DNA from: Holophagaceae bacterium
GTDB lineage: Bacteria > Acidobacteriota > Holophagae > Holophagales > Holophagaceae
DNA length: 37,466 nt
Direction: 5' to 3'
NCBI GenBank assembly: GCA_025357545.1
Contig: JANXPB010000166.1
Location: 1 to 37,466, forward strand
Shown here one piece after another: positions 16,764 through 26,606 of the stretch (within the stretch, counting starts at the first letter, position 1; each line of letters starts with the position of its first letter). The position numbers and the translations under genes were made by a program. The notes under the pieces are model-generated. The model ran no database searches. It saw only the letters and a program-made list of their open reading frames with translations, and was not told the DNA's origin.

Positions 16764-18233
16764 ATGAGCCGTGATTTTCAGACCTTCCTCCACCAGCTTG
16801 AGGCCGCCGGGGAGCTCCTGCGGATATCCGCTGAAGTGGACCCCTACCTCGAAATGGGCGCCATCGCTGACCGGGTATCGAAGCAGCCCGGGGGCGGCAA
16901 AGCCTTGCTCTTCGAGCGGCCCAAGGGCCAGACCATGCCCGTGGCGATGAATGTGTATGGGTCTGCTAAGCGGATGGCCATGGCCCTGGGAGTCGAACGG
17001 GAAGTCCGCGGCCTCGATGCCATCGCGGACCGCATCGAAAAGCTCATCCTGGAGGCCATGCCCAAGCCGGGCCTAGGCTTTTTCGACAAGCTGGCCAAGC
17101 TGCCCATGCTCGCCGAAGTGGGCAACTGGATGCCCAAGACCGTGCGCAAGGCCAGCTGCCAGGAGATCATCCTCCGGGGCGATGACGTCCGCCTTTCAAA
17201 ACTTCCAGTGCTCACCACCTGGCCCGAGGACGGCGGCCCCTTCATCACCTTCGGCTTGAGCCATACCCGCAACAAAGAGACTGGCCACCGCAACGTGGGC
17301 CTATACCGTCTCCAGGTCTTCGACGACCGCACTCTTGGTTTCCACACCCAACTCCACCACGACGGGGCGCGCAACCGCCACGGCTACGGTGAGGACGAAA
17401 AAATGCCCGTGGCCGTAAGCTTCGGGGGCGATCCCAACCTCACCTACTGCGCCACGGCGCCCCTGCCGCCATTCGTTTCAGAGCTGATGTTCGCGGGGTT
17501 CCTGCGCGGCAGCGGCATCGAGATGGTGAAGTGCATCTCCAACGAGCTGGAGGTTCCAGAAGATTCTGAAATTGTCATCGAAGGTTATGTAAACCCCCGT
17601 GAGTTGCGGCGCGAAGGCCCCTTCGGCGACCACACCGGCTACTACTCCCTGGCGGACGACTACCCGGTGCTCCACGTGGAAGCCATCACCATGCGGAGGG
17701 ACGCGGTGTATCCCGCGACCATCGTCGGTCGACCGCCCCAGGAGGACGCCTACCTGGGCCTGGCGACCGAGCGCATCTTCCTGCCGCTGCTGCGGATGGT
17801 GCTGCCGGAGATCCGGGACATGCACCTGCCCGCCGCCGGTGGCTTCCACAACCTAGTGATCGTAAGCCTCAAAAAGGAATACCCCGGCCACGCGCAAAAG
17901 GTGATGAGCGCGATCTGGGGCACCGGCCAGATCATGTTCAGCAAGTGCGTGGTGGTGGTGGACGAGGATATCGACCCCCACGACATGAACGAGGTCCTGT
18001 TCCGCATCACGAGCAATGTGGATCCCCGCCGGGACCTTCTCTTCACCGAAGGCCCCCTGGACGTCCTGGACCATTCCTCGGATCGCTTCGCCTTCGGCAG
18101 CAAAGTGGGCATCGATGCCACGCGCAAGAATAAATCCTTCGATGGCTTCAAACGGGAATGGCCGAGGGATCTGGTATTCCCGAAGGCTCTGCTGGCGCAG
18201 CTCGAGGCCCGCTGGAAGGAATACGGCCTATGA
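16764..18233 (+). CDS. UbiD family prenylated-FMN-dependent decarboxylase
   Basis: 489 residues, the normal length. UbiD enzymes reversibly decarboxylate aromatic or unsaturated acids with prenylated FMN. The central segment has the cofactor-binding pattern (TFGLSHTRNKETGHRNVGLYR-like at about 168-190), and the active-site region E-G-Y-V-N-P-x-x-x-R-x-E-G-P-F-G-D-H-T-G-Y-Y carries the conserved Glu and Asp residues. The start at 16764 begins MSRDFQTFL as in relatives; an in-frame ATG at 16713 adds an unrelated tail. It might act in ubiquinone or menaquinone-type synthesis (4-hydroxybenzoate decarboxylase) or in aromatic acid catabolism; no ubiX or pathway gene is adjacent, so the substrate is open. 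Confidence 0.92.
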   Translation: MSRDFQTFLHQLEAAGELLRISAEVDPYLEMGAIADRVSKQPGGGKALLFERPKGQTMPVAMNVYGSAKRMAMALGVEREVRGLDAIADRIEKLILEAMPKPGLGFFDKLAKLPMLAEVGNWMPKTVRKASCQEIILRGDDVRLSKLPVLTTWPEDGGPFITFGLSHTRNKETGHRNVGLYRLQVFDDRTLGFHTQLHHDGARNRHGYGEDEKMPVAVSFGGDPNLTYCATAPLPPFVSELMFAGFLRGSGIEMVKCISNELEVPEDSEIVIEGYVNPRELRREGPFGDHTGYYSLADDYPVLHVEAITMRRDAVYPATIVGRPPQEDAYLGLATERIFLPLLRMVLPEIRDMHLPAAGGFHNLVIVSLKKEYPGHAQKVMSAIWGTGQIMFSKCVVVVDEDIDPHDMNEVLFRITSNVDPRRDLLFTEGPLDVLDHSSDRFAFGSKVGIDATRKNKSFDGFKREWPRDLVFPKALLAQLEARWKEYGL

Positions 18234-18265
18234 GCAGGGCCCCATTCGGGGCCCTGCTCATAGGC
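18226..18265. terminator. 18-bp perfect hairpin including the ubiD stop codon
   Basis: Positions 18226-18243 and 18248-18265 are perfect inverted copies of 18 bp with a 4-base loop (ATTC). The TGA of ubiD (18231-18233) lies inside the left arm. The next gene is convergent, so it can serve both strands. No T run follows on the plus strand. Confidence 0.8.
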
Positions 18266-18277
18266 TTGAGTGATTCG

Positions 18278-18880
18278 TCAGAACCGGTACAGTGCGGCCA
18301 GCTGGATCGATCCCGCGGTCCGGTCCTCATTCCCTTGGGCGAATTTAGTGGCCACGTAGCGGGCCTCGACACCGAAACTCGGATTGAAGTTGAACCCCGC
18401 GCCCGCCGCGAAACCCACTTTGCTGCTGGTGCTGTTGGAAGTGCCGCTGAGGGTGACCGCGCCGACCTTCACGGAATAGTCGTACTCTGCCTTCCAGCGG
18501 TGCCAAGCGAGGCCCGCCGTCAGGTAGAAGCCCCCCTCTTTGCCACCGAAATCATAAACGTAGTCCATGCCCAGGGAGGCATCGCTGACCTTGTTCTTGC
18601 CGGTGGCCGAGGCCCCAAGGGAGAGGTCCGCAAAGGAGCTGTTTTCGGGATAGACCACATAGTCGAGGCGCGGCCGCAGCATGTGGCCATCACCCAGGTC
18701 GATGGTCATGTGCGCGCCGCCGCCGATGCCGGGCTTGCTATCGGTGGCTACCTTCAAGTCACCCATGGGGAGATTGCCGTGGAGTTGGAGCCCGAAGCGC
18801 ACATCCTGCGCGCCGAGCGGAGTCAGGGAGGCGGCTAGGGCCAACAGGGCGCCCAAGGTCAGACTGGAAACAGGCTTCAT
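18278..18880 (-). CDS. small outer-membrane beta-barrel protein
   Basis: 200 residues with a clear signal peptide (MKPVSSLTLGALLALAAS, cleavage after G-A-Q). The mature part shows alternating strand patterns (LQLHGNLPMGDL, GGGAHMTIDLGDG, SLGMDYVYDFG, AAGAGFNFNPSFGVEARY) and ends in A-L-Y-R-F with the C-terminal Phe of BAM substrates. It resembles the eight-strand OmpA-barrel/OmpW-like families in general design; the exact family is not identified. No peptidoglycan-binding domain follows the barrel. It stands alone between the ubiD hairpin and the rplS terminator. Confidence 0.82.
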   Translation of the reverse strand: MKPVSSLTLGALLALAASLTPLGAQDVRFGLQLHGNLPMGDLKVATDSKPGIGGGAHMTIDLGDGHMLRPRLDYVVYPENSSFADLSLGASATGKNKVSDASLGMDYVYDFGGKEGGFYLTAGLAWHRWKAEYDYSVKVGAVTLSGTSNSTSSKVGFAAGAGFNFNPSFGVEARYVATKFAQGNEDRTAGSIQLAALYRF

Positions 18881-18953
18881 GGAATCTCCAAATAGGTGGC
18901 CGCACGAGCGCGGATTCTTACTTTAAGGAATGGCCGCAAATCCCGATTTGTTC

Positions 18954-18984
18954 AAATGAAAACGCCCCGCAGGAGCGGGGCGTT
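18954..18984 (-). terminator. intrinsic terminator after rplS
   Basis: On the minus strand a perfect 10-bp stem AACGCCCCGC / GCGGGGCGTT (18984-18975 with 18970-18961, loop TCCT) is followed by TTCATTT. It closes the yacG-exoD-trmD-rplS transcript. Confidence 0.88.
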
Positions 18985-19002
18985 GGCAAATTTCACGACC
19001 AG

Positions 19003-19359
19003 TTACTTGGCGGCCTGGTGGGAACGTTCCTTGAGGCGGCCGGCCTTGCCGAGCTTGGCCCGCAGGAAGTAGAGTTTCGCGCGGCGGACCTTGCCGCTGC
19101 GGACGATTTCGAGCTTGTCGACGGTAGGGCTGTTCAGTGGGAACACGCGCTCCACGCCCACGCCGCTGGAGATCTTGCGCACCGTGAAGCTGGTGCGCAT
19201 GCCGCCGCCCTTGATGCCGATGACCACGCCCTGGAAGATCTGGATGCGCTCTTTCTCGCCTTCCTTGACCTTCACGTGCACCTTCACGGTGTCGCCGGGG
19301 GTGATCTTCGGGAGATCCTTGCGAACAAGGCCCGCTTCGAGTTTGTCGATGATGTTCAT
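19003..19359 (-). CDS. rplS: 50S ribosomal protein L19
   Basis: 118 residues. It begins M-N-I-I-D-K-L-E-A and contains the conserved [11 protein letters not shown]-x-F-Q-G-V-V-I-G and [18 protein letters not shown]-x-S-P. It lies at the 30S-50S interface. AGGAG sits five bases before the ATG, settling the start against a longer open frame reaching 19500. It follows trmD, the conserved order, with a 116-base gap that has a small hairpin (about 19426-19438). The usual rpsP and rimM are not upstream here. Confidence 0.97.
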   Translation of the reverse strand: MNIIDKLEAGLVRKDLPKITPGDTVKVHVKVKEGEKERIQIFQGVVIGIKGGGMRTSFTVRKISSGVGVERVFPLNSPTVDKLEIVRSGKVRRAKLYFLRAKLGKAGRLKERSHQAAK

Positions 19360-19475
19360 ACCTGCTCCTTGGAGGTCCAGCGGTCCAGTTCCATTCAGGA
19401 AGCAGCGGACATGGCACACGAAAGTTCCGCAGTGCGGAGTCATCCAGTCTAGCGAACCCGCAAGGGAATGAAAGC

Positions 19476-20267
19476 TTAAATCCCCGGAATTCCCTTCCAT
19501 CCCTTAGGTTTGGGCTGGTCCCAGGCCTCCGGATGCTCCACTTGCCAAGCGCACCACTGCCCAGGGCGGTCCAGGACTGCCAGCGGGCCCTTGAGGAAGG
19601 ACTCCCACAGGTCCGGCCGCAGGGCCTTGGTGCGGGCCATGGCCTCCCTTAGGCGCCAGAGCCGGATGGCCTCGTGGTTCCCGCCCTGGAGAACCGCCGG
19701 CACTTCGTGTCCTGCGAAGACCGCCGGCCGGGTGAAATGGGGATGGTCCAGCAGACCACTGGCGAAACTGTCCTCGGCGGCGGACCCGGCGTTCCCGAGC
19801 ACGCCCGGCAGCCAGCGGCAGACAGCGTCGATGAGGACCAGGGCCGGCAATTCCCCCCCGCTGAGGACCGCCTCGCCCACCTGCAACTCTTCATCCACGA
19901 AGAGGTCCACGGCGCGCTGATCCAAACCTTCAAATCGGGTGCACACGAGAATCAATTGATCAAAACGGGCCAGCTCCAGCACTTTCGCGTGGTCCAAGGG
20001 GGGTGCGGCAGGGCTGAAGTGGATGACCCGGGCTGCCCCCTGCCGGGGTACGGCGGCGAGGGTATCCCGCAGCACTTCAGGGCGCAGTATCATGCCTGGC
20101 CCGCCGCCAAAGGGGGTGTCATCCACGTGGCCGAAGGCGTTGCCCGCAAAGGGACGGTAGTCGTGGGTCGTAAGGGTGTGACCCAGTTCCCGGAAGGCCC
20201 GGCCCGTGACCCCCAGGCGGGCCGCCTCGAAATAGGCGGGAAGGAGGGTCAGGGCATCAAAGCGCAT
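19476..20267 (-). CDS. trmD: tRNA (guanine-N1)-methyltransferase TrmD with variant motifs
   Basis: 263 residues, usual length. TrmD methylates G37 next to the anticodon using S-adenosylmethionine and a trefoil-knot fold, preventing +1 frameshifting. The family frame is clear: P-F-G-G-G-P-G-M, then [23 protein letters not shown]-x-V-L-Q-G-G-N-H and W-R. Two highly conserved stretches differ: C-G-R-Y-E-G reads C-T-R-F-E-G, and the I-G-D-Y-V-L-S-G-G-E type motif reads [10 protein letters not shown], with Glu for Asp. The nearby D-E-E is kept. It overlaps the exoD end by 11 bases. Confidence 0.93.
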   Translation of the reverse strand: MRFDALTLLPAYFEAARLGVTGRAFRELGHTLTTHDYRPFAGNAFGHVDDTPFGGGPGMILRPEVLRDTLAAVPRQGAARVIHFSPAAPPLDHAKVLELARFDQLILVCTRFEGLDQRAVDLFVDEELQVGEAVLSGGELPALVLIDAVCRWLPGVLGNAGSAAEDSFASGLLDHPHFTRPAVFAGHEVPAVLQGGNHEAIRLWRLREAMARTKALRPDLWESFLKGPLAVLDRPGQWCAWQVEHPEAWDQPKPKGWKGIPGI

Positions 20268-20850
20268 GGAGGTAGTGTAGGAGCCGATGCAGGCTCTTCA
20301 GGATGAGGTCGAACGAAAAACTGAAATACACCGTGACGCCCAGGCTCCCCGCGATGCCGAGCCACCCCCAGAGGGGCCGTTCTTCCATTAGGGCCGCTCC
20401 CAGCAGGCAGAGCACGGCCGCCGGAAAGATGTTCCCGAAAGGCAGCAGCACTGGGATGAACAATAAGAAAGCTGTCCAGGCCACCCAAAGTCCCATCCAT
20501 CGCCGCGGCAAGGGGCGTCGCGGGCCGCTGGGCAGCCGGTCCAGTTGGCGCTCGAACGTGGCCAGGGCCTCCTTGATCTTGCCTTTGTGGATGCGTTGGC
20601 GTTTGAGGCGGGCCGGGAGGGCCGGCTTCCCGGATCCCACGGCCATCTGCAACCCGAGGCCGATGGTCGCCAACCCTCCCAGCAGCGCCATGGGCACGTT
20701 CAAGCCGGGGATCAGGCTTGGCAAGGAGAGGAGCAGCACCATCAGACCGAAGGTCTGATCCCCGGCCTCCTCCACGAAGATGCCCAAGGTCAGGCCCTCC
20801 TCCGCGTCGAGCCGGAGGTGGAGCTTTTCGAAAAAGGAGCGATCGCTCAT
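20257..20850 (-). CDS. ExoD family membrane protein
   Basis: 197 residues of the ExoD (exopolysaccharide synthesis) family. It has the family's N-terminal helix, then L-P-S-L-I-P-G-L-N-V-P within the first hydrophobic pair (about 36-70), a basic linker (80-115), and hydrophobic segments at about 120-152 and 160-182. ExoD affects exopolysaccharide production and alkali tolerance in rhizobia; its biochemical role is not settled. ATG at 20850. It is 12 bases after yacG and overlaps the trmD start, so all are probably one transcript. Confidence 0.85.
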   Translation of the reverse strand: MSDRSFFEKLHLRLDAEEGLTLGIFVEEAGDQTFGLMVLLLSLPSLIPGLNVPMALLGGLATIGLGLQMAVGSGKPALPARLKRQRIHKGKIKEALATFERQLDRLPSGPRRPLPRRWMGLWVAWTAFLLFIPVLLPFGNIFPAAVLCLLGAALMEERPLWGWLGIAGSLGVTVYFSFSFDLILKSLHRLLHYLHAL

Positions 20851-20862
20851 GGACTCATAGAC

Positions 20863-21057
20863 TCAGAATTCCATTCCATCTTCGGAATTCCAGCCTTCGC
20901 CCATCCCCTCCTCAGGTTGGGCAGGCACCCGGTAGCTTTCGGTGCTCCAGGCCGCCAGATCCCGTGTCTGGCAACGCTCGGAGCAGAAGGGCTTCCAAGG
21001 ATTGCCCTCCCATGCGGTGGGGGTCCGGCAGACAGGACAGGGGCGGGGGGCAGTCAT
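20863..21057 (-). CDS. yacG: DNA gyrase inhibitor YacG (zinc finger)
   Basis: 64 residues. A four-Cys zinc site is visible (Cys7, Cys10, Cys25, Cys29) in C-P-V-C and F-C-S-E-R-C-Q-x-x-D-L-A-A-W, the YacG signature. E. coli YacG binds GyrB and inhibits gyrase. The acidic C-terminal tail is typical. It begins the yacG-exoD-trmD-rplS group and is divergent from dnaK, sharing a 170-base intergenic region. Confidence 0.9.
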   Translation of the reverse strand: MTAPRPCPVCRTPTAWEGNPWKPFCSERCQTRDLAAWSTESYRVPAQPEEGMGEGWNSEDGMEF

Positions 21058-21148
21058 GGAACCCAGTGTAGACTAGGCCTGGAGCAGGCCAGAATATAAT
21101 TCGATGAAAAACGATTCAAAAAATATGCAATATTTTATGAAGATTTTG

Positions 21149-21176
21149 TTGACACCGAGTATCTACTCCATACACT
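21149..21176 (+). promoter_or_regulatory. dnaK promoter with internal palindrome (candidate HspR operator)
   Basis: A perfect -35 TTGACA (21149-21154), a 16-bp spacer and TACACT (21171-21176, 4 of 6) form a sigma-70-type promoter about 50 bases before dnaK. The spacer contains the palindrome GAGTA-TC-TACTC (21157-21168). The HspR site HAIR is CTTGAGT-N7-ACTCAAG; this shares the GAGT/ACTC core but with a shorter spacer of four. A second palindrome TGGAA-GT-TTCCA lies at 21184-21195, and an AT-rich inverted repeat (21120-21136) lies upstream like an UP element. No CIRCE element is seen. Confidence 0.6.
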
Positions 21177-21227
21177 GAGACCTTGGAAGTTTCCACTCCC
21201 CGACCCGACCACCGAAGGAGAACTGAC

Positions 21228-23108
<1,881 letters not shown>

Positions 23109-23123
23109 CGTCATTCAAACAGG

Positions 23124-23152
23124 AGAGGCCAGGCCACCCCTGGCCTCTTTTT
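23124..23152 (+). terminator. intrinsic terminator between dnaK and dnaJ
   Basis: A 10-bp stem AGAGGCCAGG / CCTGGCCTCT (23124-23133 with 23139-23148), loop CCACC, ending in five T residues. It should reduce transcription from dnaK into dnaJ-hspR, giving more DnaK than DnaJ and HspR. Confidence 0.88.
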
Positions 23153-23205
23153 CTGTCTGCCCAAAACCTGAGTGTTGGACGCGCAAATCATGCTAGCGTG
23201 AAGCC

Positions 23206-24276
23206 ATGGCCCATCCTGATTTCTATGCGGTGCTTGGGGTTTCCAAGAACGCCTCCGACGAGGAGATCAAGAAGGCCTACCGCAAGCTAGCGCGGAAACA
23301 TCACCCGGACCTGAACCCCGGCAATACGGCCTCCGAAGGAAAGTTCAAGGAGATCACCGCGGCCCATGATGTGCTGGCGGATCCAGAAAAACGCCGCAAT
23401 TACGATCAGTACGGAGATCCCAGCGGGGCCCAGGCCGGGATGCACCCTGGGCCCGGCGGGGCTGGCCAGGGTTTTGATTTTGGCAGCATGTTTGGCGAAT
23501 TCTTCACCGGCGGTGAGCGGCACCGACCGGGCCCGGTAAAAGGGGAGAGCCTCAATCACACGGTCCGGATCCCCTTCAAGGATGCTTTCGCCGGCAGCAA
23601 GGTCGCGTTGAACCTCCATCGTACCGAGACGTGCAAAACCTGCCATGGGAGTGGAGAGGGCATCGGCGCGAAGGCCACCTGTCCCACCTGCAGCGGGCGC
23701 GGGCAGTTCGAACAGGGGTCGGGATTTTTCAAAACCCGCCAGCCCTGCCCGGACTGCGGCGGCTCAGGCAAAAAGGCGCCCGCCTGCCCGGCCTGTGAAG
23801 GTCGCGGCCGGAACCCAAAAAATGAGTCCATCACCGTGGCGATCCCGCCTGGCGTCGAGGACGGCACCAAACTGCGGGTGGGCGGCAAGGGCGAAGCGGG
23901 CCGCCGGGGCGGAGGGCCTGGCGACTTCTACCTGGAAGTGCAGGTGGATTCCGACCCGCGGTTCGAACGCCGCGGCCCCAACCTTTATGTGCGGCTGCCC
24001 ATCAGCTTCTCTGAAGCCGCGCTGGGGGCCAAGGTGGAGGTCCCGACGCCGGAATCCAACGCCACCATCAAGGTGCCGCCCGGCACCCAAAGCGGCGCCA
24101 AGCTGCGGCTCAAAGGACGGGGCATGCCCATTCCGAAAAGCGACCAGCGCGGCGATCTCTTCGCGGAGATCCTGGTGATCACGCCTGAGATCCAGGACGA
24201 ACGCAGCAAGGAGCTGCTGCGGGAGCTGGGCGAAATCAACGACGGCGCCATCCGCGCAAAGGCCTGGAGAAACTGA
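23206..24276 (+). CDS. dnaJ: chaperone DnaJ (Hsp40)
   Basis: 356 residues. The J domain (5-70) carries the H-P-D needed to stimulate DnaK ATPase. A short Gly-rich segment with G-F-D-F-G-S follows, then four C-x-x-C-x-G-x-G zinc repeats ([32 protein letters not shown]) and the two-part substrate-binding C-terminal domain. This is a full type I DnaJ. It follows a terminator after dnaK, and its stop overlaps the hspR start by one base, so DnaJ and HspR translation are coupled. No strong ribosome site is visible. Confidence 0.97.
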   Translation: MAHPDFYAVLGVSKNASDEEIKKAYRKLARKHHPDLNPGNTASEGKFKEITAAHDVLADPEKRRNYDQYGDPSGAQAGMHPGPGGAGQGFDFGSMFGEFFTGGERHRPGPVKGESLNHTVRIPFKDAFAGSKVALNLHRTETCKTCHGSGEGIGAKATCPTCSGRGQFEQGSGFFKTRQPCPDCGGSGKKAPACPACEGRGRNPKNESITVAIPPGVEDGTKLRVGGKGEAGRRGGGPGDFYLEVQVDSDPRFERRGPNLYVRLPISFSEAALGAKVEVPTPESNATIKVPPGTQSGAKLRLKGRGMPIPKSDQRGDLFAEILVITPEIQDERSKELLRELGEINDGAIRAKAWRN

Positions 24277-24671
24277 TGCGCCGCGATCCGAAACAGGGCG
24301 TGTACATGATCGGCGTGGTGGCCACCCGCTACAACATCCACCCGCAAACCCTGAGGCTCTACGAGCGCGAAGGTCTGCTGCGGCCCAGCCGCACCGAAGG
24401 GAAGACCCGCCTCTACAGCGACGAGGACCTGGAGCGTCTGGAATTCATCCTGAGCCTGGTGCGCGACCTTGGTGTGAACCTCGCGGGAGTGGAGGTCGTG
24501 CTGGATCTGCGGGGGCGCCTCCACCAGATGCAGGATGAGATGAACCGCACCCTGGAAGCCATGAGCCAGCGCATGCGCGCAGCGGGAATGGATCCAGGCG
24601 AATCACGCACTCCCGCCACCTCCACCGGCCTCGTGAAACTGGCCCACAAGGGACTCGTGAAGCGGAACTGA
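24276..24671 (+). CDS. hspR: MerR-family heat-shock repressor HspR
   Basis: 131 residues. The N-terminal winged helix of MerR type (11-60) has the HspR signature H-P-Q-T-L-R-L-Y-E-R-E-G-L-L-x-P-S-R-T-x-G-x-T-R-L-Y-S, then the D-L-G-V-N-L-A-G-V-E motif (68-78) and a short coiled coil. Known HspR proteins repress dnaK and other heat-shock genes, using DnaK as co-repressor. The start overlaps the dnaJ stop (TGATG). The C-terminus is Ser/Thr-rich and ends in Lys-Arg-Asn. Location next to its predicted targets supports the call. Confidence 0.92.
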   Translation: MRRDPKQGVYMIGVVATRYNIHPQTLRLYEREGLLRPSRTEGKTRLYSDEDLERLEFILSLVRDLGVNLAGVEVVLDLRGRLHQMQDEMNRTLEAMSQRMRAAGMDPGESRTPATSTGLVKLAHKGLVKRN

Positions 24672-24813
24672 CGCGTTCCTGATCACACGAGTGAGGTCCG
24701 ACCGCAATCCTTCGGGGTCGACCACCCTGAGAAAAGGAGAATTCCACGGCTGTGGGGACAGTGCCTTCTGGATGTCGAAAAAACGCCGATCGGAATTCCC
24801 CGGCGCTCCCTTG

Positions 24814-24840
24814 TATGCTGGAGCTTCCTGTCAGGAATCC
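24814..24840 (+). promoter_or_regulatory. promoter-like box and hairpin covering the sigma gene ribosome site
   Basis: TATGCT (24814-24819) is a -10-like box without a clear -35. Just after it, GGA (24820-24822) and TTCCT (24825-24829) can pair with AGGAATCC (24833-24840), a stem of eight pairs with a 2-base bulge and a 3-base loop. The right arm contains the AGGA ribosome site of the GTG start at 24843. If transcription began from TATGCT the left arm would be lost, so the hairpin needs a promoter further upstream. Confidence 0.35.
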
Positions 24841-24842
24841 CT

Positions 24843-25706
24843 GTGCCCCTTAGGCATCTCGAAGAGCGCGCGCTCGATAAATACTTCGATTCGATCCGCC
24901 ACCTCCCGCTGCTCACCGCCGAGGAGGAGCGGTTCTACGGGCATATGTGGCAGGACGACCGCAACGCCGATGGCCTTCGGAAACTGGTGGAAGGCAACCT
25001 GCGCTTCGTGGTGAAAGAGGCGCGGAAATTCGAAGGCATGGGCCTGGATCTGCTGGACCTCATCAGCGAAGGCAACCTTGGACTCATCGAAGCCGCCAAG
25101 CGCTTCGACCCCTTGCGCGAGAATAAATTCCTCACCTACGCCTCCTGGTGGGTGCGCCAGGCCATCTTCCACGCCCTGGCCGAACACGGCACCAAGATCC
25201 GGCTGCCCCAGAAGGTGGCGGGCCATCTGGTGCAACTCAACCGGCACACCGGCAAACTCTCCCAGGCCTTGGGCCGTTCCCCCACGGTGGCTGAAATCGC
25301 CGAGGCCAGCAAATTCTCCCAGGAAGAAGTCACGCGGCTGCAGGTGCTGCAGCAGACCACCAACACCATCTCCACCGAGCAGGGCATGGGCGACACGGAC
25401 CTGACCGTGGGCGACAGCCTGGAGCAGGAGGTGCAGCCCAGCGCCATGCAGGCCCTGGACCACGAAGCCTTTCTCAACCAGTTGCAGAAGTGCCTCGACA
25501 GCCTCACTGAAAAGGAGCGCCGCATCCTCTCCCTGCACTTCGGCTTGAACGCGCACGAGCCCATGACGCTGGAACAGATCGGCCGCAGTTTCGACCCGCC
25601 CATCTCCCGGGAGCGCGTGCGTCAGATCGAAGAGCGCGCCTTCAACAAGATCCGCGAGCGGCGCCGTGAAGTGCTGGGGGATTTCCTCCGGGGAGAGGTG
25701 CCTTGA
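24843..25706 (+). CDS. RNA polymerase sigma factor, sigma-70 family (RpoD-like, group 2/3)
   Basis: 287 residues from a GTG with AGGA six bases upstream. It has no region 1.1. Regions 1.2-2 (about 10-115) include G-N-L-R-F-V-V, D-L-I-S-E-G-N-L-G-L-I-E-A and T-Y-A-S-W-W-V-R-Q-A-I, for core binding and -10 recognition. Region 3 spans about 120-195, and region 4 (205-275) ends with S-R-E-R-V-R-Q-I-E-E-R-A, which reads the -35 box. It is the primary-sigma type, not an ECF factor. The neighbourhood (dnaK-dnaJ-hspR) suggests a stress role, but it lacks an obvious RpoH box, so I do not call it RpoH. Its stop overlaps the TTG start of the ATPase gene. Confidence 0.92.
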   Translation: MPLRHLEERALDKYFDSIRHLPLLTAEEERFYGHMWQDDRNADGLRKLVEGNLRFVVKEARKFEGMGLDLLDLISEGNLGLIEAAKRFDPLRENKFLTYASWWVRQAIFHALAEHGTKIRLPQKVAGHLVQLNRHTGKLSQALGRSPTVAEIAEASKFSQEEVTRLQVLQQTTNTISTEQGMGDTDLTVGDSLEQEVQPSAMQALDHEAFLNQLQKCLDSLTEKERRILSLHFGLNAHEPMTLEQIGRSFDPPISRERVRQIEERAFNKIRERRREVLGDFLRGEVP

Positions 25707-26599
25707 AGCCGGAGCCGGGATGTCCGCTTTGTGGTGGCAAGGGCTTCATCCTCGACGTTGATCTGATGAAGCCCGCCCTGGCCTGCGGCTGCGCGGAGGC
25801 GGAAGCCCCAGGTGGCGAGCTCGGCATCCCTGAACGCTATTCGGGCGCCAGCTTCGAGAGTTTCTGGGAATGGTGGAAGGACCGCTATCCTCGGGCCTCG
25901 GTGCTCGTGAGCCTGGCCAAGGCGCAGGAACTGCTCGGCCATCCGGTGGGCCGCGAATCGCTGGTGCCGGACATCCGTTCAAAACTGGACCACATCCTGC
26001 ACAAATGCGGTCCCCATGAATCCGAACTCAACGCCGACATCACCTGGAAGACCATCCGCCCGGCCCAGGAACCCTGGGGCTTCCAGCCCCTCCAGGCCTG
26101 GGCGCAGCGGGACCGCACCCTTTCTGATCTGTGGTGGATCGACGGCCCCACGGGTAGCGGCCGGTCCAGCCTGGCGGCCGCGGCCCTGCAGGCCTGGTGC
26201 GCGCGCACGGGCCGCGGAGGCCGCTTCATTTCCGTGCGGGCCTTCAGTCAGGAACTGAAGGACACCTATTACGACGTGCGCAGTTTCCAGAACCAGGATT
26301 TCCGCTCGGAACGGGATCGCATGGCCGCGCTGCTGGACGCGCCCTGCCTCGTGCTGGATGATCTCGACCGGCTGGACACGGATCTCCGCGTGGCCCGCGC
26401 CGTGGCGCAGTTACTGGACTTCCGCTACTCGGCGCTGCGGCCGACCATCATCACCGCTTCCCGGTGGGCCGAGAATCTCGAGAACGACGAGACCTACGCC
26501 TTCGGCCGCCTGAACGACCCGAGCCTGCTCCGGCGCCTGGGCCAGAGCCAGCGTGTGGTGCTGCACCCCACCCTGGACCGGCTGCTGGGAAGGGCGTGA
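25703..26599 (+). CDS. DnaC/IstB-like AAA+ ATPase with N-terminal Cys cluster and Arg Walker A
   Basis: 298 residues. The N-terminus holds C-P-L-C (7, 10) and C-G-C (28, 30), a likely zinc site. The ATPase core (about 140-290) has Walker A GPTGSGRSS with Arg154 in place of the usual Lys, Walker B LVLDDLD (216-222), and a sensor-1-like I-I-T-A-S (about 254). The overall design resembles helicase loaders such as DnaC/DnaI. TTG start overlapping the sigma factor stop (TTGA), preceded by GGAGAGG. Co-expression with a sigma factor is unusual for a loader. Function is not established; the Lys-to-Arg change may weaken ATP binding. Confidence 0.72.
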   Translation: MKPEPGCPLCGGKGFILDVDLMKPALACGCAEAEAPGGELGIPERYSGASFESFWEWWKDRYPRASVLVSLAKAQELLGHPVGRESLVPDIRSKLDHILHKCGPHESELNADITWKTIRPAQEPWGFQPLQAWAQRDRTLSDLWWIDGPTGSGRSSLAAAALQAWCARTGRGGRFISVRAFSQELKDTYYDVRSFQNQDFRSERDRMAALLDAPCLVLDDLDRLDTDLRVARAVAQLLDFRYSALRPTIITASRWAENLENDETYAFGRLNDPSLLRRLGQSQRVVLHPTLDRLLGRA

Positions 26600-26606
26600 G
26601 CGGTCC

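Noticed and set aside
23161-23205. Possible promoter directly before dnaJ (TTGGAC at 23175)
   Set aside because: No -10 at a workable spacing; dnaJ may rely on readthrough of the dnaK terminator or an unrecognised signal.
24784-24805. Imperfect inverted repeat around GGAATTCC upstream of the sigma gene
   Set aside because: Arms are short and interrupted, and it matches no operator I know; could be chance in GC-rich DNA.
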